Shown piece by piece: positions 38,133 through 48,112 of a DNA stretch of 64,000 nt. Source of the stretch: Mycolicibacterium alvei (GTDB lineage Bacteria; Actinomycetota; Actinomycetes; Mycobacteriales; Mycobacteriaceae); assembly GCF_010727325.1 (NCBI RefSeq), contig NZ_AP022565.1, forward strand, positions 62,001 to 126,000, given 5' to 3'. Under the pieces are notes generated by a model. It had not been told where the DNA came from, did no database searches, and saw only the letters and a program-made list of their open reading frames with translations. The stretch's first letter is position 1; each line of letters starts with the position of its first letter. A program made the position numbers and the translations under genes.

Positions 38133-38900
38133 GTGAGTTTGCCGCCCCAGGGCCCGTCGCCCCAAGGTTCGTCGCCCTACGGGCAGCAGCCCCCGCACTG
38201 GCCGCCACCGCCACCGCAACCGCACCAGTGGCCCGGGGCGCCGGGTGCTCCAGGCCCATACGGGCAGCCCTCATACGGTCAGCCTCCGAACTGGTCTCCG
38301 GCCGGACCGCCACTTCAGCCGAGGAAATCAGGACTCGGCAAGGTGATCGTCGGCGTCGTGGTTGTCCTGAGCGTCTCGGTGCTCGCCTTGGTTGGCTACG
38401 GACTCTTCAAGGTGTCCGGTGAGGGGCAGGACCGGACGGCATACTCGGCGTCCAGCTTTTCCGATATCTGCGAGAACAACTGGATCAGCACCGCCCCGGA
38501 ATACGGCAAGCCCTACAACATCGCGGCTTTCTACAAGGGCCTCGGAATCATGGACGAAACGTGGTTGCCGGTTCCCTCCGACAAATGGGCCATGGCAGAC
38601 GAGTTCTCCGAGATCAATGTCGTCGCCTGCCTGGAGCGAAAGCAGGGCAGTGAGGTGAAATCCACTTCGTGTGTCTATGACGACGACGGGAACCAGATCA
38701 CCGTCGATTACTACTCCGCCGAATACGGGATCGAACTCCGTGAAGCGAAGACCGGCAAAGTCATCCAGGACCTGGGCACCGTGTCAGGTACTGCTGATTC
38801 CTGTCCGTTCATCGCCTCCTACGATCGCCGGTCCAAGAAGATGTATGCCGCTCCGGACGGTGATGCGGTGCAGGCCAAGTTGGGCGCGTTCGCAGGCTAG
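38133..38900 (+). CDS. Proline-rich single-pass membrane protein with a Cys-containing exported domain
   Basis: A 255-residue protein. The first 65 residues are rich in Pro, Gln, Gly and Tyr, as in many actinobacterial membrane-protein cytoplasmic tails. One transmembrane helix follows (about 70-93, VIVGVVVVLSVSVLALVGYGLF). The remaining 160 residues should face outside and carry four Cys that could form two disulfides. The family is not recognised and no function is claimed. GTG 38133 is the first start after rsmE, on the same strand and 38 bases away. Between its stop and phoH (38901-39084) only promoter-type sequence is expected; nothing specific was recognised there. Confidence 0.75.
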   Translation: MSLPPQGPSPQGSSPYGQQPPHWPPPPPQPHQWPGAPGAPGPYGQPSYGQPPNWSPAGPPLQPRKSGLGKVIVGVVVVLSVSVLALVGYGLFKVSGEGQDRTAYSASSFSDICENNWISTAPEYGKPYNIAAFYKGLGIMDETWLPVPSDKWAMADEFSEINVVACLERKQGSEVKSTSCVYDDDGNQITVDYYSAEYGIELREAKTGKVIQDLGTVSGTADSCPFIASYDRRSKKMYAAPDGDAVQAKLGAFAG

Positions 38901-39084
38901 TTCCCCACCCCCGCCAGGCTGACCTGTGTGTTTGTCCAGTCAGCGAACCCGGCCCAGCAACCGTGCCGCACCGATCACCGCCGGCCTGCTCAACCATTGG
39001 GGCGTGTCGTTGACCAGCGGTAAACTGACAACAGTACGACGGCATCCGGCCGTTCCAGAACACGAAAGCAGGCACAAACTCCAC

Positions 39085-40134
39085 GTGACGCCCCGCGACA
39101 CGACCGCTGACTCGTCGGCCACCGCATCGGAATCGGTCCGCAGCAGCATCACTGTTCCGCCCGACATCATCGTGGGCCTGCTCGGCTCCGCCGATGAGAA
39201 TCTGCGGGCACTCGAAAGACTTCTGACCGCCGACATTCACGCCCGCGGCAATCAGATCACCCTCACCGGCGAGCCCGCTGACGTTGCACTCGCCGAACGC
39301 GTCGTCGCCGAGTTGATCGCCGTCGCCTCCCGCGGGCAGGCGGTGACTCCTGAGGCGGTGCGCCACAGCGTCGCGATCCTGACCGGTACCGAGGACGCGT
39401 CGCCGGCCGAGGTGCTCACGCTCGACATTCTGAGCCGCCGCGGTAAGACCATCCGGCCCAAGACGCTGAACCAGAAGCGCTACGTTGACGCTATCGACGC
39501 GCACACCATCGTGTTCGGCATCGGCCCGGCCGGTACCGGCAAAACCTACCTGGCGATGGCCAAGGCGGTCAGCGCCCTGCAATCCAAGCAGGTCAACCGA
39601 ATCATTCTGACCCGGCCCGCGGTGGAAGCCGGTGAGCGCCTTGGTTTTCTGCCCGGCACGTTGACCGAGAAGATCGACCCGTACCTGCGGCCGCTCTATG
39701 ACGCGCTGCACGACATGATGGATCCGGCCGCAATTCCGAACCTGCTGGCCGCCGGGGTGATCGAGGTCGCACCGCTGGCGTTCATGCGCGGGAGAAGCCT
39801 TAATGACGCGTTCATCATCCTCGACGAGGCGCAGAACACCACTGCCGAGCAGATGAAGATGTTCCTGACCCGACTGGGGTTCGGCTCAAAAATCGTTGTC
39901 ACCGGCGATATCACGCAAGTCGATCTGCCCGGCGGGGCGCGATCGGGCCTGCGCGCGGCGATGGACATCCTCGACGAGGTCGACGACATCCACTTCGCCG
40001 AGCTCACCAGCGCCGATGTGGTCCGGCACCGTCTGGTGTCCGAGATCGTCGACGCCTACGCCCGACATGAGGAGCCGGCCTTGCTCAACCGTTCCCAACG
40101 CCGTTCATCGAACGGACGGCCCCGCCGATCATGA
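39085..40134 (+). CDS. phoH: PhoH-like ATPase
   Basis: A 349-residue PhoH-family P-loop ATPase. It has an N-terminal KH-like region, Walker [37 protein letters not shown], Walker [13 protein letters not shown] and [11 protein letters not shown]. PhoH1 proteins are linked to RNA metabolism and lie next to ybeY in most bacteria, as here. GTG 39085 gives a length close to M. tuberculosis PhoH1; the frame upstream to 38926 is unconserved. It is coupled to ybeY by an ATGA overlap. Confidence 0.93.
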   Translation: MTPRDTTADSSATASESVRSSITVPPDIIVGLLGSADENLRALERLLTADIHARGNQITLTGEPADVALAERVVAELIAVASRGQAVTPEAVRHSVAILTGTEDASPAEVLTLDILSRRGKTIRPKTLNQKRYVDAIDAHTIVFGIGPAGTGKTYLAMAKAVSALQSKQVNRIILTRPAVEAGERLGFLPGTLTEKIDPYLRPLYDALHDMMDPAAIPNLLAAGVIEVAPLAFMRGRSLNDAFIILDEAQNTTAEQMKMFLTRLGFGSKIVVTGDITQVDLPGGARSGLRAAMDILDEVDDIHFAELTSADVVRHRLVSEIVDAYARHEEPALLNRSQRRSSNGRPRRS

Positions 40135-40667
40135 GCATCGAGGTAGCCAACGAGTCGGGCATCGATGTCTCGGAGGACGAGCTGATCAGCGTCGCGCGCT
40201 TCGTCATCGCAAAGATGGACGTGCACCCGGCGGCTGAGCTGTCGATGGTGCTGCTGGACAGCGCGGCGATGGCGGACCTGCACATGCGGTGGATGGACCT
40301 GCCCGGCCCCACCGATGTGATGAGTTTCCCGATGGATGAGCTGGAGCCAGGGGGCCGTCCGGATGCGCCCGAGCCGGGTCCGGCGATGCTCGGTGACATC
40401 GTGCTGTGTCCGGAGTTCGCCGAGCAGCAGGCCGCCAAGGCCGGGCACTCGCTCGGTCAGGAGTTGGCGCTGCTGACGGTGCACGGCGTGCTGCATCTGC
40501 TCGGCTACGACCACGCCGAACCGGACGAGGAGAAGGAGATGTTCGCGCTGCAGCGTCAGCTCCTCGAGGAGTGGGTGGCTGATCAGGTCGAGGCATATCA
40601 CACCGACCGACAGAGCGAGAAAGACCAGCGACTGCTGGACAAATCCCGATATTTCGACGAATCGTGA
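40131..40667 (+). CDS. ybeY: Endoribonuclease YbeY
   Basis: A 178-residue metal-dependent RNase for 16S rRNA 3'-end maturation and ribosome quality control. The zinc motif H-x3-H-x5-H is present as [11 protein letters not shown], with the preceding [11 protein letters not shown] segment. It overlaps phoH and the following CNNM-type gene by 4 bases at each side, indicating one operon with era downstream. Confidence 0.96.
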   Translation: MSIEVANESGIDVSEDELISVARFVIAKMDVHPAAELSMVLLDSAAMADLHMRWMDLPGPTDVMSFPMDELEPGGRPDAPEPGPAMLGDIVLCPEFAEQQAAKAGHSLGQELALLTVHGVLHLLGYDHAEPDEEKEMFALQRQLLEEWVADQVEAYHTDRQSEKDQRLLDKSRYFDES

Positions 40668-41965
40668 CCGGCATACTTCCGCTACTCGGCGCCGTGGTGC
40701 TGGTCGGGTTCGGTGGCCTGTTCGCCGCCATCGACGCCGCCCTGTCCACGGTCTCGATCGCCCGGATCGAGGAACTGGTCCGCGACGAGCGTCCGGGTGC
40801 CGCGCGGCTCAGCCGGGTAGTCGCCGAGCGGCCTCGCTACATCAATCTTGTCGTGCTGCTCCGCATCACCTGCGAGATCACCGCCACCGTGCTGCTGGCG
40901 TCCTACCTTGACGGGCATCTCGGTGTCGGGTGGGGCCTGGTGGCGTCCGCCGCGATCATGGTGGTGACGAGTTTCGTGGTCATCGGCGTCGGTCCCCGCA
41001 CGGTCGGCAGGCAGAACGCCTACTCCATCGCGCTGATCTCGGCTCTGCCGCTGCAGGCGATCTCGGTGCTACTCACGCCGATCAGCCGCCTGCTGGTGTT
41101 GATCGGTAACGCACTGACTCCCGGCCGCGGTTTCCGCAACGGTCCGTTCGCCTCCGAGATCGAGTTGCGTGAGGTCGTCGACCTGGCGCAGCAGCGCGGC
41201 GTGGTGGCCGACGAGGAACGCCGGATGATCCAGTCGGTATTCGAACTCGGCGACACCCCGGCCCGCGAGGTCATGGTGCCGCGCACCGAGATGGTGTGGA
41301 TCGAAAGTGATAAATCAGCGGGTCAAGCGACGTCGTTGGCGGTGCGCAGCGGACATTCCCGCATCCCGGTGATCGGCGAGAACGTCGACGACATCGTCGG
41401 CGTGGTCTACCTGAAAGACCTTGTCCAGCAGACCTATTACTCGACCAACGGCGGCAGCGACACCAACGTGGCGCAGTTGATGCGTCCGGCGGTTTTCGTC
41501 CCGGACTCCAAGCCACTCGACGAGCTGCTCAAGGAGATGCAGCTCGACCGCAACCACATGGCGCTGCTCGTCGATGAATACGGCGCGATCGCCGGTCTGG
41601 TCACCATCGAGGATGTGCTTGAGGAGATCGTGGGCGAGATCGTCGATGAGTACGACGCCGGCGAGGTCGTTCCGGTCGAGGACCTCGGTGAGCGCCAATA
41701 CCGCGTGTCGGCGAGGCTACCGATCGAAGACCTCTGCGAGCTCTACGAGAGGGAGCCTGACGAAGACCTCGAACCGGACACCGTCGGTGGTCTGGTCGCG
41801 TTCGAGCTGGGACGGGTGCCGCTGCCCGGAGCCGAAGTCACGTGGGAAGGCCTGCGGTTGCGCGCTGAAGGTGGTTCCGACCACCGCGGACGGGTGCGGA
41901 TCGGCACAGTTCTGGTCAGCCCGGCTGAATCCGAGAAACAGGAGACCCGAGATACAGATGAGTGA
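40664..41965 (+). CDS. CNNM/CorC-type membrane protein with CBS domains (Rv2366c type)
   Basis: A 433-residue protein with an N-terminal transmembrane DUF21 region (about 1-150), a CBS pair ([12 protein letters not shown]..., [24 protein letters not shown]) and a C-terminal CorC/HlyC domain ([14 protein letters not shown]). Such proteins are implicated in magnesium or cobalt efflux or resistance; haemolysin naming is historical. It is translationally coupled to ybeY (GTGA) and overlaps the next gene by 8 bases. Confidence 0.9.
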   Translation: MTGILPLLGAVVLVGFGGLFAAIDAALSTVSIARIEELVRDERPGAARLSRVVAERPRYINLVVLLRITCEITATVLLASYLDGHLGVGWGLVASAAIMVVTSFVVIGVGPRTVGRQNAYSIALISALPLQAISVLLTPISRLLVLIGNALTPGRGFRNGPFASEIELREVVDLAQQRGVVADEERRMIQSVFELGDTPAREVMVPRTEMVWIESDKSAGQATSLAVRSGHSRIPVIGENVDDIVGVVYLKDLVQQTYYSTNGGSDTNVAQLMRPAVFVPDSKPLDELLKEMQLDRNHMALLVDEYGAIAGLVTIEDVLEEIVGEIVDEYDAGEVVPVEDLGERQYRVSARLPIEDLCELYEREPDEDLEPDTVGGLVAFELGRVPLPGAEVTWEGLRLRAEGGSDHRGRVRIGTVLVSPAESEKQETRDTDE

Positions 41966-42275
41966 GCTCGACGCAGAAGACAACAAGCTGGTGGTGCTGG
42001 CCCGCGGCGCGATGGGCCGCGCCGAGGCTTCCACCGGTGCAGCGGTGCGTGACCAGGACGGCCGCACCTACGCGGGTGCCCCGGTGACCCTGGCGGCGCT
42101 CCAGTTGACCGCGTTGCAGGCGGCGGTGGCCGCTGCGGTGTCCAGCGGTGCCACCGGGTTGGAGGCCGCGGTGCTGTTGGGCGGCTCCGCCGACGACGCA
42201 GGCGTCGCCGCCGTGCGGGAACTGTCCGCCGACGCCGCGGTGATTGTCACCGACCGGGCAGGAGCTCCGGTATGA
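41958..42275 (+). CDS. Small cytidine-deaminase-fold protein (Rv2365c type)
   Basis: A 105-residue protein with a cytidine-deaminase-like layout ([49 protein letters not shown]) but without the HAE and PCxxC zinc motifs of active deaminases, so it is probably not catalytic in the usual way. It sits between the CNNM-type gene and era, overlapping both, as in M. tuberculosis. Function unknown. Confidence 0.8.
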   Translation: MSELDAEDNKLVVLARGAMGRAEASTGAAVRDQDGRTYAGAPVTLAALQLTALQAAVAAAVSSGATGLEAAVLLGGSADDAGVAAVRELSADAAVIVTDRAGAPV

Positions 42276-43171
42276 GTGAATTCCGTTCCGGCTTCGTCTG
42301 TTTCGTCGGCCGGCCCAACACCGGCAAGTCGACGCTGACCAACGCCCTGGTGGGGCAGAAGGTCGCGATCACCTCGAACCGGCCGCAGACCACCCGGCAC
42401 ACCATCCGCGGCATCGTGCACCGTGAGGATTTCCAGATCATCCTGGTCGACACCCCCGGCCTGCACCGTCCGCGCACCCTGCTCGGACAACGGCTCAACG
42501 AGCTGGTCAAGAACACGTACTCCGAGGTGGACGTAATCGGTATGTGTTTCCCAGCCGATGAGCGCATCGGCCCCGGTGACCGATGGATCTATCAGCAGAT
42601 CCGGGCCGTGGCACCAAGGACCACGCTGATCGCCATCGTCACCAAGATCGACAAGGTGCCCAAGGATCGCGTCGCCGAACAGTTGATGGCCGTCAGTGAA
42701 CTTCTGGGACCGGATGCCGACATCGTTCCGGTTTCGGCGACCGCGGGTGAACAACTCGATGTGCTCACCGATGTCCTCGTCTCCAAACTGCCGCCGGGGC
42801 CTGCCTATTACCCCGACGGCGAGCTCACCGATGAGCCCGAGGAAGTCCTGATGGCCGAACTCATTCGGGAGGCCGCTCTCGAAGGTGTGCGCGACGAACT
42901 GCCACACTCGCTGGCCGTCGTCATCGAGGAGGTCGAGGAAAGAGCAGACCGAGACGACCTTATTGACGTGCGCGCCATCCTCTATGTCGAGCGTGACAGC
43001 CAGAAGGGCATCGTGATCGGTAAGGGCGGCGCCCGCTTGCGTGAGGTCGGGACAGCCGCCCGTACTCAGATCGAAAAGCTGCTCGGCACAAAGGTTTATC
43101 TCGACCTGCGGGTGAAGATCGCCAAGAACTGGCAGCGCGATCCGAAACAGCTGGGGCGGCTCGGTTTCTAA
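42272..43171 (+). CDS. era: GTPase Era
   Basis: A 299-residue GTPase for 30S ribosome assembly. The G domain has G1 GRPNTGKS, the switch Thr in TTRHTIRG, G3 DTPG and G4 TKID in place of NKxD; the C-terminal KH domain has VIGKGGARLREVGTAAR, which binds the 3' end of 16S rRNA. It is the last gene of the phoH-ybeY-CNNM-deaminase-era operon. Its TAA stop overlaps the stop of the convergent amidase gene. Confidence 0.97.
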   Translation: MSEFRSGFVCFVGRPNTGKSTLTNALVGQKVAITSNRPQTTRHTIRGIVHREDFQIILVDTPGLHRPRTLLGQRLNELVKNTYSEVDVIGMCFPADERIGPGDRWIYQQIRAVAPRTTLIAIVTKIDKVPKDRVAEQLMAVSELLGPDADIVPVSATAGEQLDVLTDVLVSKLPPGPAYYPDGELTDEPEEVLMAELIREAALEGVRDELPHSLAVVIEEVEERADRDDLIDVRAILYVERDSQKGIVIGKGGARLREVGTAARTQIEKLLGTKVYLDLRVKIAKNWQRDPKQLGRLGF

Positions 43172-44619
43172 CGGGGGGTAGTCCACCAGATCTCGGGTTG
43201 CTTGGCGGCCCACCCGGTGATCGCCTCCAACTCGGCGGCCAGCGAGATCAGCAGCGGCTCACTGTCGGCCGGCCCCATCAGCTGGACTCCGATCGGCAGT
43301 CCGTCGGAGGTGAAGCCGGCGGGCACGTTGATCGACGGCCAACCCAGCAGGTTCCACGGCCAGGTCACCGGGCAGGCGGCGATCGAGGCGCGTTCGGTGG
43401 CTGACCACCCGCGACGGTCGAATTCGTGTGTGAGCGGCGGAGGTTGGGCGGTGGTCGGCGCGATGATGACGTCGACGAGGTTGAAGATCCAGGAGATGCG
43501 ACGCTGCGCGGCGGCCTCGTGTGCCCGGGCCTTGCGCAACACGTCCTGTGACAACAAGCGGCCGATCCTCATGTTGGCCACGGTGCGCTCGTCGTAGGCC
43601 ACGTCGCCGAGCCGGTCGGTCCAGTCCAGCAGGCCGGCGGTGGAGCGGGCCAGGAAGTCCCATGACATCCGCAGGCTGTAGTTGGGGTCTTTTTCCACCA
43701 CGGTGTGGCCCAGCTGTCCGAGTTGATCGGCCAGGCCCTGCAGGGCATCGCGGATTTCGGGGTGCAGCCTCGCGCGGAAACCGGTGAACGGGAACTTGGT
43801 CGACATGGCGATCCGCAGCGGGCCGGGGGCACGGCCGACATATTCGGCGGCCCGGATCGGTGCCGGCTGGTGCAGATCGCCCTCGGCATTTCCGGAGGCG
43901 GCGTCGAGCACCAGCGCGGCATCGGTGACGGTGCGGGCCAGCACCCCGTTGACGGTGATCCCGTTGAAGGCCTCGGGCAGCGGCCAGGTGGAGATGCGTC
44001 CGCGCTGCGGTTTGATGCCGACCAGGTGCGTCCACGCGGCGGGGATGCGGACACTGCCCGCGCCGTCGGATCCGATGGCGGCGGTCACCAGGCCCGCGGC
44101 GACGGCGGCGGCGCTGCCGCCCGAGGATCCGCCCGGGCTGTGCTCGCGCGACCACGGGTTACGGGTGTGGCCGAACCCCGGCCCGCTGGTGAACGGCCAC
44201 TGCCCGAGCTCGCAGGTATTGGTCTTCCCGACGATCACCGCGCCGGCCGCCTTCAGGCGGCGCACCACCTCGGCGTCGTCGGTGGCGATGCGCGTCGTGC
44301 CGTTGGTGCCGAAACGCGTGGGCGTCCCCGCGACGTCGACGTCGTCCTTGACCGCGATCGGGATTCCCAGCAGGGGGAGTTGTTTGCCGGTGGCGCGAGC
44401 CGTGTCGGCCTTGGCGGCGTCGGCCAGCGCCTGCTCGGTCAGTACGACGCGGAATGCGTTGAGGGTGGACTGGCTCGCTGTGATGGCCTGCAGCGACTGC
44501 GCTACCAGTTCCGCAGAAGTGACTGCGCCGCTGGCAAGCTGATAGAGCTGGTTGGTCAGGGTGGGGAACCGGGTCGGGGGCATAGGGGAAAGAGGGTCGG
44601 AAGTCGCAGATTTGGCCAT
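43168..44619 (-). CDS. amiA2: Amidase-signature family hydrolase (AmiA2 type)
   Basis: A 483-residue amidase-signature enzyme. The Ser-Ser-Lys triad shows in GIPIAVKDDVD (Lys), PGGSSGGSAAAVAAG (cis-Ser) and GSDGAGSVRIPAA (nucleophile Ser). Substrate is not predictable from sequence. Position after era matches M. tuberculosis amiA2 (Rv2363). ATG 44619 is chosen; ATG 44583 is a later alternative, and the open frame upstream overlaps recO and is not coding. The 63-base gap to recO holds both promoters. Confidence 0.9.
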   Translation of the reverse strand: MAKSATSDPLSPMPPTRFPTLTNQLYQLASGAVTSAELVAQSLQAITASQSTLNAFRVVLTEQALADAAKADTARATGKQLPLLGIPIAVKDDVDVAGTPTRFGTNGTTRIATDDAEVVRRLKAAGAVIVGKTNTCELGQWPFTSGPGFGHTRNPWSREHSPGGSSGGSAAAVAAGLVTAAIGSDGAGSVRIPAAWTHLVGIKPQRGRISTWPLPEAFNGITVNGVLARTVTDAALVLDAASGNAEGDLHQPAPIRAAEYVGRAPGPLRIAMSTKFPFTGFRARLHPEIRDALQGLADQLGQLGHTVVEKDPNYSLRMSWDFLARSTAGLLDWTDRLGDVAYDERTVANMRIGRLLSQDVLRKARAHEAAAQRRISWIFNLVDVIIAPTTAQPPPLTHEFDRRGWSATERASIAACPVTWPWNLLGWPSINVPAGFTSDGLPIGVQLMGPADSEPLLISLAAELEAITGWAAKQPEIWWTTPR

Positions 44620-44682
44620 CACTTTCGAGGATATCGGCGGTGCGTAACGGAACCTGTCCGGCCATGGTGCGACACTGTCACG

Positions 44683-45537
44683 ATGCGGCTGTACCGGGAC
44701 CGGGCGGTGGTGCTGCGCCAGCACAAGCTCGGCGAAGCCGACCGGATTGTCACCCTGCTCACCCGCGACCATGGTTTGGTGCGCGCGGTGGCCAAGGGAG
44801 TCCGGCGTACCCGCAGCAAGTTCGGCGCGCGGCTGGAACCGTTTGCCCACATCGACGTGCAGCTGCACCCGGGGCGCAACCTCGACATCGTCACCCAGGT
44901 GCAGGCCATCGATGCGTTCGCCGCCGACATCGTCAGTGATTACGGCCGCTACACCAGTGCCTGCGCGATGTTGGAGACCGCCGAGCGACTGGCCGGAGAG
45001 GAGCGGGCACCGATGCCCGACCTGCACCGGCTCACGGTGGCTGCGTTGCGTGCGGTGGCCGATGGCCGCCGGGCCCGCGAGTTGGTGCTGGATTCCTACC
45101 TGCTGCGGGCGATGACGATCGCCGGTTGGGCGCCGGCGCTGACCGAGTGCGCCCGCTGCGCTGCGCCTGGTCCGCATCGGGCATTTCACGTCGCCGCCGG
45201 CGGCAGTGTGTGCGTGCACTGTCGGCCCAGCGGATCCAGCACTCCGCCCCAGCCCGTACTGGAACTGATGTCGGCGCTGCACGAGGGTGACTGGGACTAC
45301 GCCGAGGCATCCACATCGGGGCATCGCAGCCAGGCCAGCGGGCTGATCGCGGCGCATCTGCAGTGGCACCTGGAGCGTCAGCTGCGGACATTGCCTCTGG
45401 TCGAGCGGGCGTACCGGATCGATCGGACAGTCGCCGAACAGCGCGCGACGCTGGTCAGGCAGGATATGACCCATGGCATTGACGAAGGACGGGAAGCGGG
45501 GCAAGACAACCTACCCACAGCTGCCCCCGGCGCCTGA
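44683..45537 (+). CDS. recO: DNA repair protein RecO
   Basis: A 284-residue recombination mediator that loads RecA with RecR. It has the N-terminal OB fold ([27 protein letters not shown]) and the C-terminal helical domain with a Cys4-type zinc site (CARC...CVHC). ATG 44683 gives the conserved N terminus; the frame continues upstream through the amidase antisense and is not part of it. The last 65 bases overlap uppS. Confidence 0.95.
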   Translation: MRLYRDRAVVLRQHKLGEADRIVTLLTRDHGLVRAVAKGVRRTRSKFGARLEPFAHIDVQLHPGRNLDIVTQVQAIDAFAADIVSDYGRYTSACAMLETAERLAGEERAPMPDLHRLTVAALRAVADGRRARELVLDSYLLRAMTIAGWAPALTECARCAAPGPHRAFHVAAGGSVCVHCRPSGSSTPPQPVLELMSALHEGDWDYAEASTSGHRSQASGLIAAHLQWHLERQLRTLPLVERAYRIDRTVAEQRATLVRQDMTHGIDEGREAGQDNLPTAAPGA

Positions 45538-46366
45538 GGACTATCCGGTCTTCCCGGATACCTCGACCTGGCCCGTCGTCTTCCCCGAGATCCCGGCCGG
45601 CACCAACGGCCGCTTCGCCCGCCCGCCCCAACACACGTCCAAGGCGGTCGCACCCCGAATCCCTGCCGATCAGGTACCCAATCACGTCGCCGTGGTGATG
45701 GACGGCAACGGTCGGTGGGCCACCCAACGCGGCCTGGGCCGCACCGAAGGCCACAAGATGGGCGAGGCGGTGCTGATCGACATCACCTGCGGCGCCATCG
45801 AATTGGGTATCAAACACCTGAGCGTCTACGCGTTCTCCACCGAGAACTGGAAGCGCAGCGCCGAGGAGGTCCGGTTCCTGATGGGGTTCAACCGGGAGGT
45901 GGTGCGCCGCCGCCGGGAGAACCTGAACGCCATGGGCGTGAACATGCGCTGGGTCGGATCGCGGCCCAAGATGTGGCGCAGCGTCATCAAGGAGTTCGAC
46001 ATCGCCGAGCAGATGACCGTCGACAACGACGTCATCACGGTCAACTACTGCGTCAACTACGGCGGTCGCACCGAACTCGTCGAGGCCGCGCAAGCACTGG
46101 CGGCCGAGGCCGTCGAGGGCAAGATCAATCCGCACCGGATCAGTGAGGCGTCTTTCGCCAAGCATCTGCACCGTCCCGACATCCCCGACGTGGACCTGTT
46201 CATCCGGACGTCAGGGGAGCAGCGCGCCAGCAACTTCCTGCTGTGGCAGTCGGCCTACGCCGAGTTCGTGTTCCAGGACAAGCTGTGGCCCGATTACGAC
46301 CGGCGCGACCTGTGGGACGCCTGCGAGGAGTACGTGAACCGCAACCGTCGCTTCGGCAGAGCCTGA
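45473..46366 (+). CDS. uppS: Long-chain (decaprenyl-type) cis-prenyl diphosphate synthase
   Basis: A 297-residue cis-prenyltransferase with [14 protein letters not shown], the Arg/Glu motif [12 protein letters not shown] and [25 protein letters not shown]. It makes the decaprenyl phosphate precursor used for cell-wall arabinan, galactan and peptidoglycan assembly; this matches M. tuberculosis Rv2361c rather than the shorter omega,E,Z-farnesyl synthase. It overlaps recO by 65 bases in another frame, a sizeable overlap but the conserved start of the protein depends on it only partly, so a later start is possible. Confidence 0.93.
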   Translation: MALTKDGKRGKTTYPQLPPAPEDYPVFPDTSTWPVVFPEIPAGTNGRFARPPQHTSKAVAPRIPADQVPNHVAVVMDGNGRWATQRGLGRTEGHKMGEAVLIDITCGAIELGIKHLSVYAFSTENWKRSAEEVRFLMGFNREVVRRRRENLNAMGVNMRWVGSRPKMWRSVIKEFDIAEQMTVDNDVITVNYCVNYGGRTELVEAAQALAAEAVEGKINPHRISEASFAKHLHRPDIPDVDLFIRTSGEQRASNFLLWQSAYAEFVFQDKLWPDYDRRDLWDACEEYVNRNRRFGRA

Positions 46367-46367
46367 C

Positions 46368-46814
46368 ATGCCCGGCCTGCTGCAGCGGTTGTCCTCGGTA
46401 CTCGGTGAGGTGATGTCCGTCGTCGAGGAAGACGACGACGCGCTGACCGTGACCGTCGACGGTTCGGTGGCCTCGGTGCGGGTGGTCGCCATCGCCGAGG
46501 ACCTGGAGTTGGTGTCGCTGACCCAGCCGTTGGCCTGGGATCTGCCGCTGAACAACAAGATCCGCGAACGCGTCTCCGTCCATGCCGGCAAGACCATGCT
46601 GGGCACGGTGGTCTTGGTGGACAAATTGGTCGAGACACCCACCAACGGCGCGACACCCAAAGGTGCTGCGCGCACGCGGCCGGCCAAGAAGGTCGCCGAT
46701 GTGATGCTGCGCTACAACTTCCCGGCCGCCGGACTCACCGACGACGCGCTGCGCACCCTGATCCTCATGGTGCTGGCCACCGGCGGCGATGTGCGTCGAG
46801 ACCTGATGTCGTGA
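46368..46814 (+). CDS. Conserved hypothetical protein (Rv2360c type)
   Basis: A 148-residue acidic protein with no signal peptide or membrane segment. The N-terminal 85 residues form a predicted alpha/beta domain (LTVTVDGSVASVRVVAIAEDLELVSLTQPLAWDLPLN). A short basic, Thr/Pro-rich linker (TPTNGATPKGAARTRPAKK) precedes a small C-terminal segment. It starts 1 base after uppS and its stop overlaps the NUDIX gene (GTGA). Function is unknown; the layout loosely recalls YbjN-like domains. Confidence 0.75.
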   Translation: MPGLLQRLSSVLGEVMSVVEEDDDALTVTVDGSVASVRVVAIAEDLELVSLTQPLAWDLPLNNKIRERVSVHAGKTMLGTVVLVDKLVETPTNGATPKGAARTRPAKKVADVMLRYNFPAAGLTDDALRTLILMVLATGGDVRRDLMS

Positions 46815-47215
46815 CCCCTCCGGTCATCCGGATCGTCGCGGCCGTCGTGGTGGGCGAGCACAACCGGTTGCTCCTCGTCCGCAAGCGTGGGACCGCGGCG
46901 TTCATGCAGCCCGGCGGGAAGATCGAGCCGGGGGAGCAGCCGATCGAGGCGCTGATCCGTGAGGTTCGAGAGGAACTCGGCGTCGGATTCGATGCTGCGG
47001 CTGCTGACGAGCTCGGCCGTTTCACCGCCGCCGCCGCCAATGAACCCGGCCACTCCGTGGACGCGTGGCTCTATCTCGTGAGACTCGATGGCGAGCCGCG
47101 GCCACAGGCCGAGATCGCCGAGATGGCCTGGATCGATCCTGACGCGCCCGGTGACATCGAGTTGGCGCCGCTCACACGTGACATCGTGTCCGCGCTGGTA
47201 CGCGATCGGGCTTAG
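46811..47215 (+). CDS. NUDIX hydrolase
   Basis: A 134-residue MutT-like pyrophosphohydrolase. The NUDIX box reads GGKIEPGEQPIEALIREVREELGV (positions 35-58) with the expected Gly, Glu and REVREE residues that bind Mg2+. RLLLVRKRGTAAFMQPGGK is typical of nucleotide-sanitising members. The substrate is unknown. The GTG start overlaps the previous stop; the gene is convergent with zur, 36 bases away. Confidence 0.9.
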   Translation: MTPPVIRIVAAVVVGEHNRLLLVRKRGTAAFMQPGGKIEPGEQPIEALIREVREELGVGFDAAAADELGRFTAAAANEPGHSVDAWLYLVRLDGEPRPQAEIAEMAWIDPDAPGDIELAPLTRDIVSALVRDRA

Positions 47216-47251
47216 CGTCCGCGCGTGTGAAGCGCAATGGCGGAAAGTCGG

Positions 47252-47650
47252 TCAGTTGACCCCGTCGCCGCAGCCGCGGCACATGCCGAAGATCTCGATC
47301 GTGTGGCTCACGTCGGAGAAACCGTGCTCGCGAGCTACATCGGCGGCCCAGGCCTCGACGTGTCCGCCGGAGATCTCGACGGTGGCCCCGCAGGCCCGGC
47401 ACACCAGATGGTGGTGGTGGTCCTCCGAGCAGCGCCGGTAGACGGACTCGCCGGTGTCGGTGCGCAACGTGTCGACGACGCCGGCGGTGGCCATGGTCTG
47501 CAGGGTGCGGTACACGGTGGTCAGACCGATGCCCTCACCGCGGCGGCGCAGCTCGTCGTGCAATTCCTGGGCTGACCGAAAGCCTTCGGTCTCGTTGAGC
47601 AGGTCCGCGATCGCCGCGCGCTGGCGGGTGGACCGGACTGCCCCGGTCAT
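47252..47650 (-). CDS. zur: Zinc uptake regulator Zur (FurB)
   Basis: A 132-residue Fur-family repressor. The winged-helix DNA-binding domain includes GIGLTTVYRTLQTMATAGVVD; metal-binding residues include the HHHH cluster (EDHHHHLVC) and structural zinc pairs CRAC and CRGC. In mycobacteria it represses zinc uptake and alternative ribosomal protein genes when zinc is plentiful. Its ATG overlaps the smtB stop as ATGA, and the two form the known zinc-responsive smtB-zur operon. Confidence 0.94.
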   Translation of the reverse strand: MTGAVRSTRQRAAIADLLNETEGFRSAQELHDELRRRGEGIGLTTVYRTLQTMATAGVVDTLRTDTGESVYRRCSEDHHHHLVCRACGATVEISGGHVEAWAADVAREHGFSDVSHTIEIFGMCRGCGDGVN

Positions 47651-48015
47651 GGGTGATCCTCACCGGCGTGGGCGACAGCGTCGGCGACGATGTGGGCCAG
47701 GTGGTGATCGACCAGGTGGTAGAGGACCTCGCGGCCGGCCCGCTCGCTGGCCACGACTCCGGCCTGCTTGAGAATCCGCAGGTGCTGGCTCACCAGCGGC
47801 TGCGGCACGTCCAGTGCGTCGACCAATTCGTGCACGCAGCGCGCCGATTGCTGCAACTGCAGGACGATCGCGATCCGCAATGGGGCGGCGAGTGCGCGCA
47901 GCAACTCGCCCGCGGTGGCGAGGACATCGCGCGAAGGCATTTCGGGTGCCGGGGCAGCGTTGGGCTCGCGCGCGTCGTCGTGCTGGTTCTCCGCCAAGTT
48001 GGAAATCGTTTTCAT
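47647..48015 (-). CDS. smtB: Zinc-responsive ArsR/SmtB repressor
   Basis: A 122-residue ArsR/SmtB-family repressor. It has the winged-helix [28 protein letters not shown] and the full alpha5 metal motif D-x-H-x10-H-x2-E ([17 protein letters not shown]), which binds zinc at the dimer interface. Zinc binding releases it from DNA and lets smtB-zur be expressed. ATG 48015 is chosen; the frame upstream overlaps the operator and glyS promoter. An inverted repeat at 48029-48048, 14 bases upstream, is the likely operator. Confidence 0.93.
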   Translation of the reverse strand: MKTISNLAENQHDDAREPNAAPAPEMPSRDVLATAGELLRALAAPLRIAIVLQLQQSARCVHELVDALDVPQPLVSQHLRILKQAGVVASERAGREVLYHLVDHHLAHIVADAVAHAGEDHP

Positions 48016-48028
48016 TACGGGCCAGAAT

Positions 48029-48048
48029 ACATGCGCGATATCGCATGT
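48029..48048. promoter_or_regulatory. Candidate SmtB operator
   Basis: ACATGCG-CGATAT-CGCATGT is an inverted repeat with perfect 7-base arms, centred 23 bases upstream of smtB. ArsR/SmtB repressors bind such imperfect 12-2-12-like palindromes over their own promoter. It also lies 65 bases upstream of the divergent glyS start. Binding is inferred from position and symmetry only. Confidence 0.55.
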
Positions 48049-48112
48049 CAACCGACTTCGGCGCCGCGGCGGATTAGGGTTGCCCGCACGCCGGTGGCTA
48101 CTCTTGTGCACC

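Noticed and set aside
43705..44682. Long N-terminal extension of recO on the plus strand
   Set aside because: The extra 326 codons are antisense to the amidase gene and of shadow composition; RecO begins at [10 protein letters not shown].
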